In this document: piece by piece, positions 24,083-33,364 of the stretch
Layout of the letters: every line of letters begins with the position of its first letter
Numbering within the stretch: the stretch's first letter is position 1
Assembly: GCA_002803225.1 (NCBI GenBank)
Contig: NXFV01001565.1
Location: forward strand, 124,001 to 188,000
DNA: 64,000 nucleotides
Origin: Gamarada debralockiae
Taxonomy: Eukaryota > Ascomycota > Leotiomycetes > Helotiales > Hyphodiscaceae
Reading direction: 5' to 3'
Program-made: the position numbers and the translations under genes
Notes under the pieces: generated by a model
Told to the model about the DNA's origin: nothing
What the model saw: the letters and a program-made list of their open reading frames with translations, nothing else
Databases searched by the model: none

Positions 24083-24911
24083 TCAACTCTTAATAGCCTC
24101 AACAAACAACTCCCTCATCCCTTTCAACAAAAGTCTCAAATCTCTCGTCTCATTCAACTTCTCCACAATCCTCTCAATCTGCTCCTTCTCCAACTTCGGC
24201 TTGCAGTACGGAATATCATATTCTCTCCTCATCGTATCAAGCTCAAACCACGCCTCCCTAGTCCAATCCCTATCATCAATATGCGTGAAGATAAACTTCA
24301 ATCGGTCATTCTGTCCAGCCCCTTCAATAGTCAAACAGAGATTCGACGTCCAGAAATCCAGCTCGGGGATATTGAATCGAGATTGTGCATCGAGGTGTTG
24401 GGCATGAGCTCGTTGAGCGGCTAGCTTGGCATCGATTTGCTTCTGTGTCTCGGCAATCTGCTGCTTAAGAGCTTCCTTGGATGCGAGATGGGCGTCACGT
24501 TGTGCGCTCAGTGAGGCAATTGCGGCTTGCATTTCGTTGGTCTCGGCGGCTTCTTTGGCGAGTGTTTGTTGGTGGCTACTGGATTTCGAGGATAGGATCT
24601 CGATGTCTTTCTTCTTCATGCGTTGATCCTCTGCGTTGCTGTCAATAAGACGTCCGGTGAATTGGAATAGTAAACATACCATGAAGTTCAGCAGTATTTA
24701 TTCGGAATTGATTCCTTTCCTCCAAAACACGTTTGCGACCTTGCTCGATGAAGGCATCAAACTTGACAGTGAATTTTGCCATTCGATCGCGCAGGTCGTC
24801 GAAGCCGAAGTTGATGCTTGGGAGGGAATCGGCCATTGATGGCGCGTCTGCGGAGGAAAGCGGAGGGCGCATTGCGCTGGTTGAGAGGGATGGTTCGAAT
24901 GCGGTAGCCAT
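24083..24911 (-). CDS. spc25: Kinetochore protein Spc25 (Ndc80 complex)
   Basis: Two exons (24911-24680, 24630-24083) give 259 aa. Spc25 pairs with Spc24 to form the inner, centromere-facing end of the Ndc80 complex. After a disordered N-terminus and the segment LPSINFGFDDLRDRMAKF there is a long coiled coil (about residues 75-175, rich in E, K, Q and A), then the globular RWD-like C-terminal domain starting PELDFWTSNLCLTIEG and containing KFIFTHIDDRDW. Those C-terminal residues are typical of fungal Spc25. I start at MATAFEPSLS. An upstream in-frame ATG exists but adds an unlikely leader. The intron (49 nt) begins GTATGT, and its acceptor at CGCAG restores frame through ELHEDQRMKK. The gene lies 0.9 kb from another spindle gene, MZT1. 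Confidence 0.9.
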
Positions 24912-25257
24912 GATCGCAGGTTTCCAAGAATTTCGTATCAGTTGCTCGGAATTCGGAGAATTGTGTTGAATGGTGAATCTCTTTTGTCCCAAAGGGAAAT
25001 TGTTGTGGTCGCGTTGCTGAGGAAACTACGCTTGACTAAGCAGAAAACCTTAAATCTTCCACGCGACCTCACTTCTAGCCTTGCCAATCGAACCAGAATT
25101 CTCAATTGAAATTTCACATCTTGAGTTCTAAAGTTTGAGCGCCTTCATAAATCTCAACCTTTTAACCTTCAACTCTCCGCCCCTCCAGCTTGACGAACTT
25201 CGGAACTCGAAATGATTTTAAGAGGATTTTCTACTACGCGACCTCGACCAAAGCCAG
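24912..25257. promoter_or_regulatory. Divergent promoter SPC25 / RRN6
   Basis: The 346 bp between the two start codons must hold promoters for both divergent genes. No recognisable element was identified. Confidence 0.45.
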
Positions 25258-28245
25258 ATGACTGATCATAGAGTAACTGACCTGTCCTATGGTCATCTTG
25301 GAGAGGCCACTTACGATATTGACACAGAAGAATGGCGTTTCTCTGTGGAACCATCTGCTCAGAATATTCAGCTACTCCTCCCTCTGAAATCTGCCATCCC
25401 TCCGGCGATTCAAACTTCCTCTGAGAAGAACGCGCCAAAAACCAAGAACCAGACGAAATCACTGATGAAGTCGCGACCGGAAACATTCCCTGCGAATTCT
25501 TTGATTTCATCCCTCGTTCGTTCGCCATCTCCGACGCATTCTGGGCCCCATGTAGGGCAACTATTGGCAGTCGGGCAGGCAGTTGATATTGAGCAGACAT
25601 TTGGCTCTCGAAAGACTGCTATAATTGCTACTTCATGTGGGGAAGCAGGGCACGTTCTTCGATTGATCAAGCCTCGAATTGAGAGACATGAGTGGGGAAG
25701 GCAGAGCTCAGCGAGGCTCTCTTTGTTCGATGCAGGATCCTCAGATCAAGGATATTGGGTTGGAATCGGTGGCAAGATTCTTCAAATAACTTACGCAGAA
25801 GATGAGAACCTACCAACCACCTGGCTTGCAGTTCGCCAGGCCAACGCGACGACTATCTTCCGACCATTGTATGGTGTGACGTCGACTCCGGCTGTGCTGC
25901 CAAGTGGACTAGCGAAAGCATACCCTGCTTCACGACTACATGCGAATCCTGTTGCCACATTGACAGCAGAGAGATCTGGATCTCGCGGTCACGTCCATGT
26001 GGCATTCAATCCATGGTATACCCGTCAATTTGCCGTGGTCGATGAGTTGGGGTCCTGGAGCACATGGGATATTGATGGTGGTCACAAGAAGAATAGTACT
26101 ACTCGGTTGGTCGCAGGAAAAAGGGCGCACATATACGACGGCTATGTGCCTGATCCGACTCTCAAGACGCCGGACAATGCGGATGGCTGGCACCAAATCC
26201 TGTGGGTTGGCACCGTCAGCACGATTGTCGTTTGTAATAGACGCCATCTTGCGGTATTCGATATCAAAGCTGCGCCAACCCGGATTCAAGGCAGAGAATT
26301 CTTTGCTGCAAGTAATTCGGATTGGATACTTGATGTGAAGCGGAGTCCTTTGAACTTAAGTCACTTGTTTGTTTTGACAAGTTCTCGAATCTTTTGGTTG
26401 GAAGTGGCCTCTGGAGGAGAAGAGAAGGGCGGTGATATTGGTTTTAGTGTCCTTCTCTCTTATCGACATTTTAGAGATCCCAATGATGGGACGATGAGAC
26501 TGGCTGTTTTGAGAGGCGAAGATGGTAGGACTCACTCCATAAACTTAGGGACTTCACTGACTGGGGCAGTTTCTGTTGCAATATTTTCGGAAAAGCTTCC
26601 CCTGCTCAATGTTTATACATTTTCGTCCAACATCGATGGGCTCGGTCCGATGTCTTGCCAAGGGTCTTTGAATCTCTCAAACGACCCCAACGATCAAGAT
26701 ACTGGGATTCAGAATCGATTTCAAACGATTTGTTTCTTGGAAACTCCTCTGAGAGCAATCTCGAATCGCCCACAGGGCCCAGAATACCGGTACATTGAAG
26801 AAGATGTTAAGTTCTATCAAATGTTGGCTGTGACGTCAGATCTTAGGTTAAGTTCGGGACTTTGCACTGTGCAGCTTATGTGTCCACTGAGTCCGGTGTC
26901 TGCTATGCTTCATGTTACAGTTCCAACGAGGACATACGTTTATACTCCGGGCTATATGAGCTCGAAGCGTGTTGTCGATGAGCCGTGGATTGTTCCGGAT
27001 GGACAAGTTGACGAAAATCTGCATCCAACCGATCGTTCATTTTGTTTGGGCGAACGACGGCTAGTGTCTAGGTGGAAGGCGAGAGATGATCAACGCTTTA
27101 CGATAAACTTCAGGTCCATTTATGAACAAACATTTGGCCGAAAAGATCCTGAACATAGTGATGAGAGCATGACGGAGCTACTAGAGAGCGCATTAGATCG
27201 AATCAGGCAAGGGAAAGCGAGCGACAACCTTGCTATCACCACATTCCTTGAGTTGTCCCAAGTTCCCGGGTTTTCAGAAGACCTTGAGCAGGGGGCACCT
27301 ATCCTGCGGGAGTTCTTGGAATCGCTCAAAGAAGATGAGGAATCTGATACTACATCCGCCTTGGTCTTATCAAACCTTACATTATGTCCAGGAATTAGCT
27401 TCGAGGCTCTTCAGGACCCTACGCTTCCCGATCTGCTGAAAGTTTACGACCAAATTGCAGAGAATTGGATTGCCAATCTACCCCTTCGAGTCTCAGGCTT
27501 AACTCGATTAGCCAAATTCAAGATTGCCCGAAAGGTGGCCGTCGAGCTGTGTTTGAGCTCCATTGGGGCTTCCCTACGCAACAAGTCATCCAAGGTGCCT
27601 TCCATGCCTGTTCCAGAGAGCGGAGAAGTTCCAGCTCTGCTCAATAAATCCGCTGCCGCCTCACGTGCCGGTTCACCTGCATTGTTTTCATCTCAAGTCC
27701 CTCCAAGTTCATTGCCAGAATCGGGATACGGTCTTCCCACGCCAGCTCAAACACCCTCACTGTATTCTCAGTCACATGCCTCGGCATCAGAGTATGCTGA
27801 AGACCCGGCGATATCACGCTTACGACAATATGCGGTGTCAATAAAGTCCAAGCCTGACCTTGGCTCGTCAAAAATACTGTCTCACTGGCCTTCCTCACCT
27901 GGAGTGGACCCTGCAACATACTCATTCGAGGCAATACAAAGGAAAGCTGCGGCTGACGAGAGCGGGGAAGAAGATAGTCACAGAAAAAGACGAGAAGATG
28001 CGAGAAGAAAGAGAAGGACGGAAAGGTTTCTCAGCCGGGAGAGCACCGCAGCTGCGGAAGCATCTTCGCAATCGGCTTACATGCCGTTTGGCGGAAGTCA
28101 GCCAGACGCCGCTCAGCATGCTTATAGTTCTCAAACTGTTGCTGACGATGTTCCAGTGACTCAGCCAGACAGGGGTGCATTTGGAAGCAGAACTACCCAG
28201 AGCAAGAAAAAGCCCAAGAAGAAAAGAGCTGCTGGCTTCAGATAG
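25258..28245 (+). CDS. rrn6: RNA polymerase I initiation factor, Rrn6-like
   Basis: A single exon of 995 aa. It resembles fungal Rrn6, a subunit of the core factor (with Rrn7 and Rrn11) that binds the rDNA core promoter and recruits RNA polymerase I in the nucleolus; the human counterpart is TAF1C. The start MTDHRVTDLSYGHLGEATYD suits the family. The first 550 residues contain recurrent WD-like beta-propeller strands (for example HVAFNPWYTRQFAVVDELGSW and DWILDVKRSPLNLSHLFVLT). A helical region follows, and the tail is low complexity and very basic (SQSAYMPFGGSQPD, then KKKPKKKRAAGF at the C-terminus), as in other Rrn6 proteins. No frame break. Rrn6 diverges quickly, so assignment rests on overall layout and the C-terminal motif. 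Confidence 0.82.
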   Translation: MTDHRVTDLSYGHLGEATYDIDTEEWRFSVEPSAQNIQLLLPLKSAIPPAIQTSSEKNAPKTKNQTKSLMKSRPETFPANSLISSLVRSPSPTHSGPHVGQLLAVGQAVDIEQTFGSRKTAIIATSCGEAGHVLRLIKPRIERHEWGRQSSARLSLFDAGSSDQGYWVGIGGKILQITYAEDENLPTTWLAVRQANATTIFRPLYGVTSTPAVLPSGLAKAYPASRLHANPVATLTAERSGSRGHVHVAFNPWYTRQFAVVDELGSWSTWDIDGGHKKNSTTRLVAGKRAHIYDGYVPDPTLKTPDNADGWHQILWVGTVSTIVVCNRRHLAVFDIKAAPTRIQGREFFAASNSDWILDVKRSPLNLSHLFVLTSSRIFWLEVASGGEEKGGDIGFSVLLSYRHFRDPNDGTMRLAVLRGEDGRTHSINLGTSLTGAVSVAIFSEKLPLLNVYTFSSNIDGLGPMSCQGSLNLSNDPNDQDTGIQNRFQTICFLETPLRAISNRPQGPEYRYIEEDVKFYQMLAVTSDLRLSSGLCTVQLMCPLSPVSAMLHVTVPTRTYVYTPGYMSSKRVVDEPWIVPDGQVDENLHPTDRSFCLGERRLVSRWKARDDQRFTINFRSIYEQTFGRKDPEHSDESMTELLESALDRIRQGKASDNLAITTFLELSQVPGFSEDLEQGAPILREFLESLKEDEESDTTSALVLSNLTLCPGISFEALQDPTLPDLLKVYDQIAENWIANLPLRVSGLTRLAKFKIARKVAVELCLSSIGASLRNKSSKVPSMPVPESGEVPALLNKSAAASRAGSPALFSSQVPPSSLPESGYGLPTPAQTPSLYSQSHASASEYAEDPAISRLRQYAVSIKSKPDLGSSKILSHWPSSPGVDPATYSFEAIQRKAAADESGEEDSHRKRREDARRKRRTERFLSRESTAAAEASSQSAYMPFGGSQPDAAQHAYSSQTVADDVPVTQPDRGAFGSRTTQSKKKPKKKRAAGFR

Positions 28246-28533
28246 TCACCAGACTACAAAATGTGAATGGTTCTAGCTATTTCAGTGATCAAAACGTGAA
28301 CTCAGTACCACACTATCCAGAACAAGATGTCAATTGTTCCATCTATTCATTAATCAAAAGTAACCAACTCAGACAGCTCCTATGTAAAGTTTTCCGCAAA
28401 ATTGAATTTGCAGCTCTGCCCTCGTGACTTCGTGATTTTCCGCGTTTACCCCGCCAACGACACTTCAAATCCACAACCTTTGTTCATACCAACACAATCA
28501 TTTAAATAAAATAAACCTTCGAGACACCACATC

Positions 28534-29262
28534 ATGTCTGGTCACTGCCATGATGAGCACGACCACTCAGGTCATTCTCACTCCCACGGCGACGGACACG
28601 ACCATTCCGACGATATCACCCCCGCATTACAATACTCGCTCTACCAACACATAAACTTCGACGACATCACCACCCTCAATGAGTCAGAAGTTGACTCCGG
28701 CAAAGGGATCGTGAAGAAAACATGGGCAGAGCGCCTACAAGACCAGCCGGAACTCGAAAGCGACGCAGATGAGCAACTCATAATGCATATCCCGTACGTT
28801 CTCTTCTTTGATAGTTGTTACTAAGGACCTTCTACTAACCCACGCAGCTTCACCGGCCAAATAAAGCTCCATTCAATTCTCATCCGCACTTCGAACTCCT
28901 CTTCTGCGCCCCGAACACTAAAAGTATTCATCAACCGCGACGATCTGGACTTCTCCACTGCCAGCGACCTTTCCGCTACCCAAGAATTCAGTCTCTCCCA
29001 AACATCCGAGATCCAGGATATAAGTGTGAAGAGGGCGTTGTTTGGGAAAGTGCAGAGTTTGACGCTGTTTGTGGAGGATAATTATGGCGATGATGTTAGT
29101 AGGGTGTCTTATTTGGGGTTTAAGGGTGATTGGATGCAGCTGGGGCGGGCGCCGACGAATATTCTTTATGAGGCCGCGGCGAACCCGGCTGATCATGCGG
29201 TGAAGGGGACGGATGTTAATAAGATGGGTAGTAGTCTTGGAGGTGGGGGGAATGGGATGTAG
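28534..29262 (+). CDS. PITH-domain protein (PITHD1-like)
   Basis: Two exons (28534-28793, 28848-29262) give 224 aa. The N-terminus is a His/Asp/Ser-rich stretch (HCHDEHDHSGHSHSHGDGHD) that could bind metal. The PITH domain follows: LYQHINFDDITTLNESE, FTGQIKLHSILIRT, LKVFINRDDLDF and VSYLGFKGDWMQ, ending before a Gly-rich tail. The PITH domain is the C-terminal proteasome-interacting domain of thioredoxin-like 1, and PITHD1-type proteins carry it without thioredoxin. Length is normal for the family (about 210 aa). The 54-nt intron falls at HIP|FTGQIK, and its branch site CTAAC and acceptor GCAG are clear. Function in fungi is poorly defined. Confidence 0.9.
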
Positions 29263-29555
29263 GATCGTGTGAAGGAACCAAAGGGGACATGCAGCGATTA
29301 AGGAGGCTCATTAGGCTATTCGAATCAAGGCAAGAAGTCAAGAATTCCAAGCAATGGCCAGCCTTTAACTTTAGACGTAGAGAAAGCTGCGCTCAAGCCA
29401 GAGTCGCAGCAAAGGGCTCATTTGGGATGGAGCAAATGATGGACAGGCAGTCGGTTCAGAGGCCCATTCAAAGAGACCAGGCTTACCACGTTACCATGAG
29501 ATATGAATGCAGTATTCAAGATGAGATGATTCCAATGACATTTCTTTTCGAAAAG

Positions 29556-30395
29556 CTACATGAAATCATCCTCCCAGTCTTCACCCCTACCTTGATTATT
29601 GACCTCATCCGGATCAGCCTCATCGAACATCTCATCATACGCATGATCCTTCTGCCACTTCTTCTCTTTCCGCTCCTGAGCAATTCTCGCCTCTTCCTTT
29701 TTCTATCCCCTATCAGCACCTTGCTCCCTTTCTCCAAAGAAGAACTTACCCGCTCCAACTTCGCAGTCTGGTCTTTCTTCCTCAACGACTTAAGCTTCTC
29801 CTCCTTCTCCATGGCTAGATCTGGGAACTTCTCAACCTTCGTCTTGTTGAGACGATTGACAATAGGATTCTCTCTCTGCGGGACAAGAATCCGCTTCACC
29901 TGATACACATTCAGTCACGAGGCTGGGAAGGAAAGGCATGGAAATAACCTTTTTATTATCCTTGAATGACACCTGACCTACAGCCATACTTCCATCCTTC
30001 TTGAGATTCGACCATGGCGTGTAGATGACAGTGATATTGTCTTTCTTGTTTCCTAATAGAACCTTAATATCACGCCCCATGATTCGAGATGAGAAAAGAT
30101 CGAACCTTCGATTGAGTTTGCCTTGGTCAACTGCGCGCAATCGATCAGAAGATCTTCAGGAATGGCATCCCAAGTTTCGCCTTCGTTCATCCGAAGATAA
30201 ATATGAGCACTTGAAAGCTTGTCGACGTGGAACCAGACATCTTCTTCCAAGCCGTATTTGATTAGCTCCTCATCTGGACATTTGTCAGTATCTAATTCAT
30301 TCAAAAGACTTCCGGCTCTTACTTTCCACTTTATCTTTACCCACATAGATAAAAGCATCTGGAGACACTGTGTTAGATTTAAAATAGTAGACCAT
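29556..30395 (-). CDS. CCDC25 / NFACT-R domain protein (Jlp2-like)
   Basis: Five small exons (30395-30323, 30273-30106, 30052-29949, 29899-29750, 29702-29556) give 213 aa, the length of human CCDC25. It starts [20 protein letters not shown], contains [20 protein letters not shown] and [15 protein letters not shown], then [20 protein letters not shown] and the lysine/glutamate-rich coiled coil ([15 protein letters not shown]), ending with an acidic tail EDWEDDFM. This is the NFACT-R fold (DUF814), shared with Rqc2/NEMF proteins that bind ribosomes or tRNA. Yeast Jlp2 is the homologue, and its role is not settled. All four introns restore highly conserved residues. It is divergent from the mitochondrial uL3 gene, 166 bp apart. 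Confidence 0.92.
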
Positions 30396-30561
30396 TTTCG
30401 CAACCTGTAAATGTTTCCATAATCTTTGTTCGTAACTTTTAGGTCGCCTAGATTTTGATATTGAGCGCGCACCTAGTCTTGCTGGTCCGCCGTAGCGAAA
30501 AGAAATAACCCTTCCATCCAGATCCCAAGCTCTCCCTCATCAACGACGACGCCCACACACA
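30396..30561. promoter_or_regulatory. Short divergent promoter CCDC25 / uL3m
   Basis: Only 166 bp separate two divergent start codons. Both 5' untranslated regions and core promoters must fit here, so the pair probably shares regulatory DNA. Confidence 0.5.
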
Positions 30562-31473
30562 ATGGCACCCAAGCTGCCAACAAGCTGGGCACTAGGCCAA
30601 TTACCCCCTCAATTCCTCCTCCCCGATGCCTTCCTCCCCCTCATCGCAAAACGCGGCGTCAAATACGGCTGGACGACCGCACCGCGCGGAAAACCGAATC
30701 GCTTCAACCAGCAAACTGCGGGTCTACCTGTCCTAGGCCATTCTCCTGCCGCAGCGCTCGCACGGAAAGATTTCACTTTACCTCTACGAACAGGAGCGTT
30801 GGCTGTGAAGAAGGGCATGACTGCGCTCTACGATCCTGAAACGGGGAAGAGGACTGCTTGCACGGTGTTGCAGTTGGATAGGGTGCAGGTTGTGGCACAT
30901 AAGACGAGGGAGAAGAATGGATATTTTGCGGTGCAGATTGGGAGTGGATGGAAACATCCGGGTAATGTTACGAGGCCGGTGCTAGGACATTTTGCGGGCG
31001 CGGGAGTGAGTCCTAAGAGATACATGGCTGAGTTTAAAGTTAAGGATGAGAAGGGATTGTTATCTGTTGGACAAAGCATTGGGCCGGAATGGTTTCTGGA
31101 AGGGCAGTTCGTCGATGCGAGAGCGAATTGTAGGGGGATGGGATGGGCGGGTGGTATGAAGAAATGGGGATGGAGTGGACAGCCTGCTAGCCATGGTAAT
31201 TCGAAGACCCATCGTGCTATGGGTTCGTCTGGAGCGAGTCAGGGAAGTGGTAGCAGAGTCCATCCTGGAAAGAAGATGCCGGGGAGAATGGGAGGTCAGC
31301 AGGTTACGACGCAGAATGTCAAGGTGTTGAAGGTGGATGTTGAGAAGGGGCTGGTGGTTCTTAATGGATGTATTGCGGGGCCTGATGGGTGTATTGTCAA
31401 GATTCAGGATGCGATTAAGAAACCTTGGCCTGTTATTCCGGAGGTGAAGGAGGAATTGACGGCGACGGCATAG
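30562..31473 (+). CDS. mrpl9: Mitochondrial large-subunit ribosomal protein uL3m
   Basis: A single exon of 303 aa. This is the mitochondrial L3 protein (Mrpl9 in yeast), which sits near the peptidyl-transferase centre of the 54S subunit. The segments LRTGALAVKKGMTALYDPET, YMAEFKVKDEKGLLSVGQSI, HGNSKTHRAMGSSGASQGSG and RVHPGKKMPGRMGG are the L3 core, including the conserved basic loop that reaches the catalytic centre. The N-terminal 30 residues are not a strong presequence but are followed by an R/K-rich segment, and import signals of mitoribosomal proteins vary. Codon use shifts from C-ending at the 5' end to more G/T-rich later, a pattern also seen in other genes here. Confidence 0.94.
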   Translation: MAPKLPTSWALGQLPPQFLLPDAFLPLIAKRGVKYGWTTAPRGKPNRFNQQTAGLPVLGHSPAAALARKDFTLPLRTGALAVKKGMTALYDPETGKRTACTVLQLDRVQVVAHKTREKNGYFAVQIGSGWKHPGNVTRPVLGHFAGAGVSPKRYMAEFKVKDEKGLLSVGQSIGPEWFLEGQFVDARANCRGMGWAGGMKKWGWSGQPASHGNSKTHRAMGSSGASQGSGSRVHPGKKMPGRMGGQQVTTQNVKVLKVDVEKGLVVLNGCIAGPDGCIVKIQDAIKKPWPVIPEVKEELTATA

Positions 31474-31603
31474 AGGAGGTGTGCAGGAAAGTTTTGTACA
31501 TTACATGTGACATATACAGGCGTTCATAGAGCAGAATTCCATTACGCCTCCCAATGCTACCTCTCATCAACCATGTCAAATTCCCATCATACAACTCCTT
31601 TAC

Positions 31604-32271
31604 TTAGCCCGACAGATTCGGAGCATAACTTCCCCTTCCCACAACCTTCGGCTCCTCAGCATCCATCTCAATCCCCTTAAACGGATCACTCCCATCCAAC
31701 AAATCAATCTTACTCCCATCTTTCCTCTCCAAGCTCCACTCCGTAGTCTCAAACATACCCTGTCTCGTAGCTCTAAAACTCTTAAACCTCATCGTCCCAC
31801 TATTCTTCTTCCCTTTAACCTCAAACTGGATATCAATCCTTCCATGCAACTGGTTCATCTCGCCCCAGATCCAAGGCATCTTATGCGCGAAGTATATCTC
31901 GTCTCCAAGGTATTCGCGGGCTTTTGGGGAGGTGCGTAAGGCGTACATGGTGGAGGATACGACGGAGGAAGAGGATTTTTGGTAGTTGAAGATTGCGAGG
32001 GTGGAGGAGATTAGGACGGCAAGAAAGATGGGGACGGTGCGCATCCATTTCATGCCATTTTGTTGGATATCTAGATACAAAGTCAGGATCCCATCTCCTT
32101 AAACCCAATGTGTGAAGTCGTACCTGGGAGCTCTCGATCAGCTCTTCTTGACATAAGCGGTCCATCTCCCGGCTTCGGCGCAGCAATCAAAGTCCTTCTC
32201 AGTACCAAATTCCTCCCATTGATAGTCCTTGCTCTCAGTAGAGCTCTTGATCGTAAGAGTCGTGGAAGCAT
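31604..32271 (-). CDS. coa1: Cytochrome c oxidase assembly factor Coa1
   Basis: Two exons (32271-32124, 32070-31604) give 204 aa. Coa1 is an inner-membrane protein that binds newly made Cox1 between Mss51 and Shy1 in complex IV assembly. The N-terminus (MLPRLLRSRALLRARTINGR) is an ideal Arg-rich mitochondrial presequence. One membrane segment follows (VPIFLAVLISSTLAIFNY), then the Coa1/Tim21-like domain with MYALRTSPKAREYLGDEIYF and WIWGEMNQLHGRIDIQFEVK. Size and order match the family. The 53-nt intron splits an Asp codon (ELP|DIQQNG). It is divergent from the next gene, so the two may be co-regulated. Confidence 0.9.
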
Positions 32272-32417
32272 AGTTGAATTGGCTTGAACGGTCGATCTGA
32301 AGTGGGCCAGGAGAAATCAACTTCAGGTCAGTCGAGTTTTGCTTTGTCAGCAAGGCTGGATTTCAAGGCGGCAGAAGTTCACGACACCTTCAACCATTCA
32401 ACACACCGAGACTTCAA
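32272..32417. promoter_or_regulatory. Short divergent promoter COA1 / membrane protein
   Basis: 146 bp lie between divergent start codons. No TATA box was identified. It must serve both genes. Confidence 0.45.
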
Positions 32418-33184
32418 ATGGAGAGAACCACAGCACGCCTACGGAAAACCTTCCATTATCCCGCTGATAACGACTCCGATGATTCTCTCCCCGAGGCTTT
32501 GGACGAAGAAGGTTTGTCTTCTCCATCTATAACCCCACCCTACCTCACTCGTTGCACGTTGCAGCCTTCTCTTTCCTCGCCCTTCCGTCCTCAGCACTCC
32601 CCACCGCCTCCCCCTCTACCAAAACTTACCAACAGAGCTCTAACGTCTTCTCCCCAGAGCAGGAAAACCTCATCCGAAGCCTCAACGAACAAAATGCCTC
32701 CATCAACAAGCTCTACACCCGCGTCCTCCTCGCCCTCCCCCTCCTCTCCATCCTCCCCTACATAACAACACTCTTCAATCCCCTAACCTCAATCCTTTCC
32801 ATTCTCTCGATATCCTCCCTCTTCTCTACCGCCTACCTCGTATTCACACTCATGCCCGGCAAGACAGGCATACCTTTCCTCGACGCTCTAAACAGCCCTT
32901 CCACAAACAAACTCTCCGCAAACGATCCTCGAGATGTGCTGCGTTATGTTCACCCGCATCCTCATGGCCCTATGGCTGAATATCTGCCATTGTTGAATAT
33001 GGGGCTGTGTGTGGTGCTAGGGTTGCTAGGGATGGTGTTCAGGGGAAGGCAGGAGGTGTGGTGGGGTTTTGGGTGGCTGCCGGCGGGCGTTTATGCGGTT
33101 GTGTTGGTTGCGAAGATGCTTATGGGGAGTGTGGATCCGGAGGCTGAGTTGGGGGGCTTGAGGTATGGGTTTAAAGGGGCTTGA
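32418..33184 (+). CDS. Small multi-pass membrane protein, unknown
   Basis: Two exons (32418-32511, 32658-33184) give 206 aa. The first exon encodes a hydrophilic acidic start (DNDSDDSLPEALDEE). The second begins EQENLIRSLNEQNASINKLY and then has four hydrophobic segments: VLLALPLLSILPYITTLF, ILSILSISSLFSTAYLVF, LPLLNMGLCVVLGLLGMVF and WLPAGVYAVVLVAKMLM. I do not recognise the family. The spliced model is supported because both reading frames end or begin exactly at GTTTGT and CCCCAG sites, and the joined protein is hydrophilic then membrane-spanning. The intron (146 nt) is long for this window. Sharing a promoter with COA1 hints at a mitochondrial or constitutive role, but that is weak evidence. 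Confidence 0.72.
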
Positions 33185-33364
33185 AGACGTGCCAACCATT
33201 ATCTTGTAGAGACAACATGGTTGAACGGTCTTACGGCTTGCGATGGCTTGGAGGCAAAGTATAGACAGATACCTAATTCCGCTTCGTGGAATACTAGATC
33301 ATTCTTGACTTACTTTCTTTCAAATTCTGCTTTGCAAATGAGCTTTTGTATAATCTACGCAACG

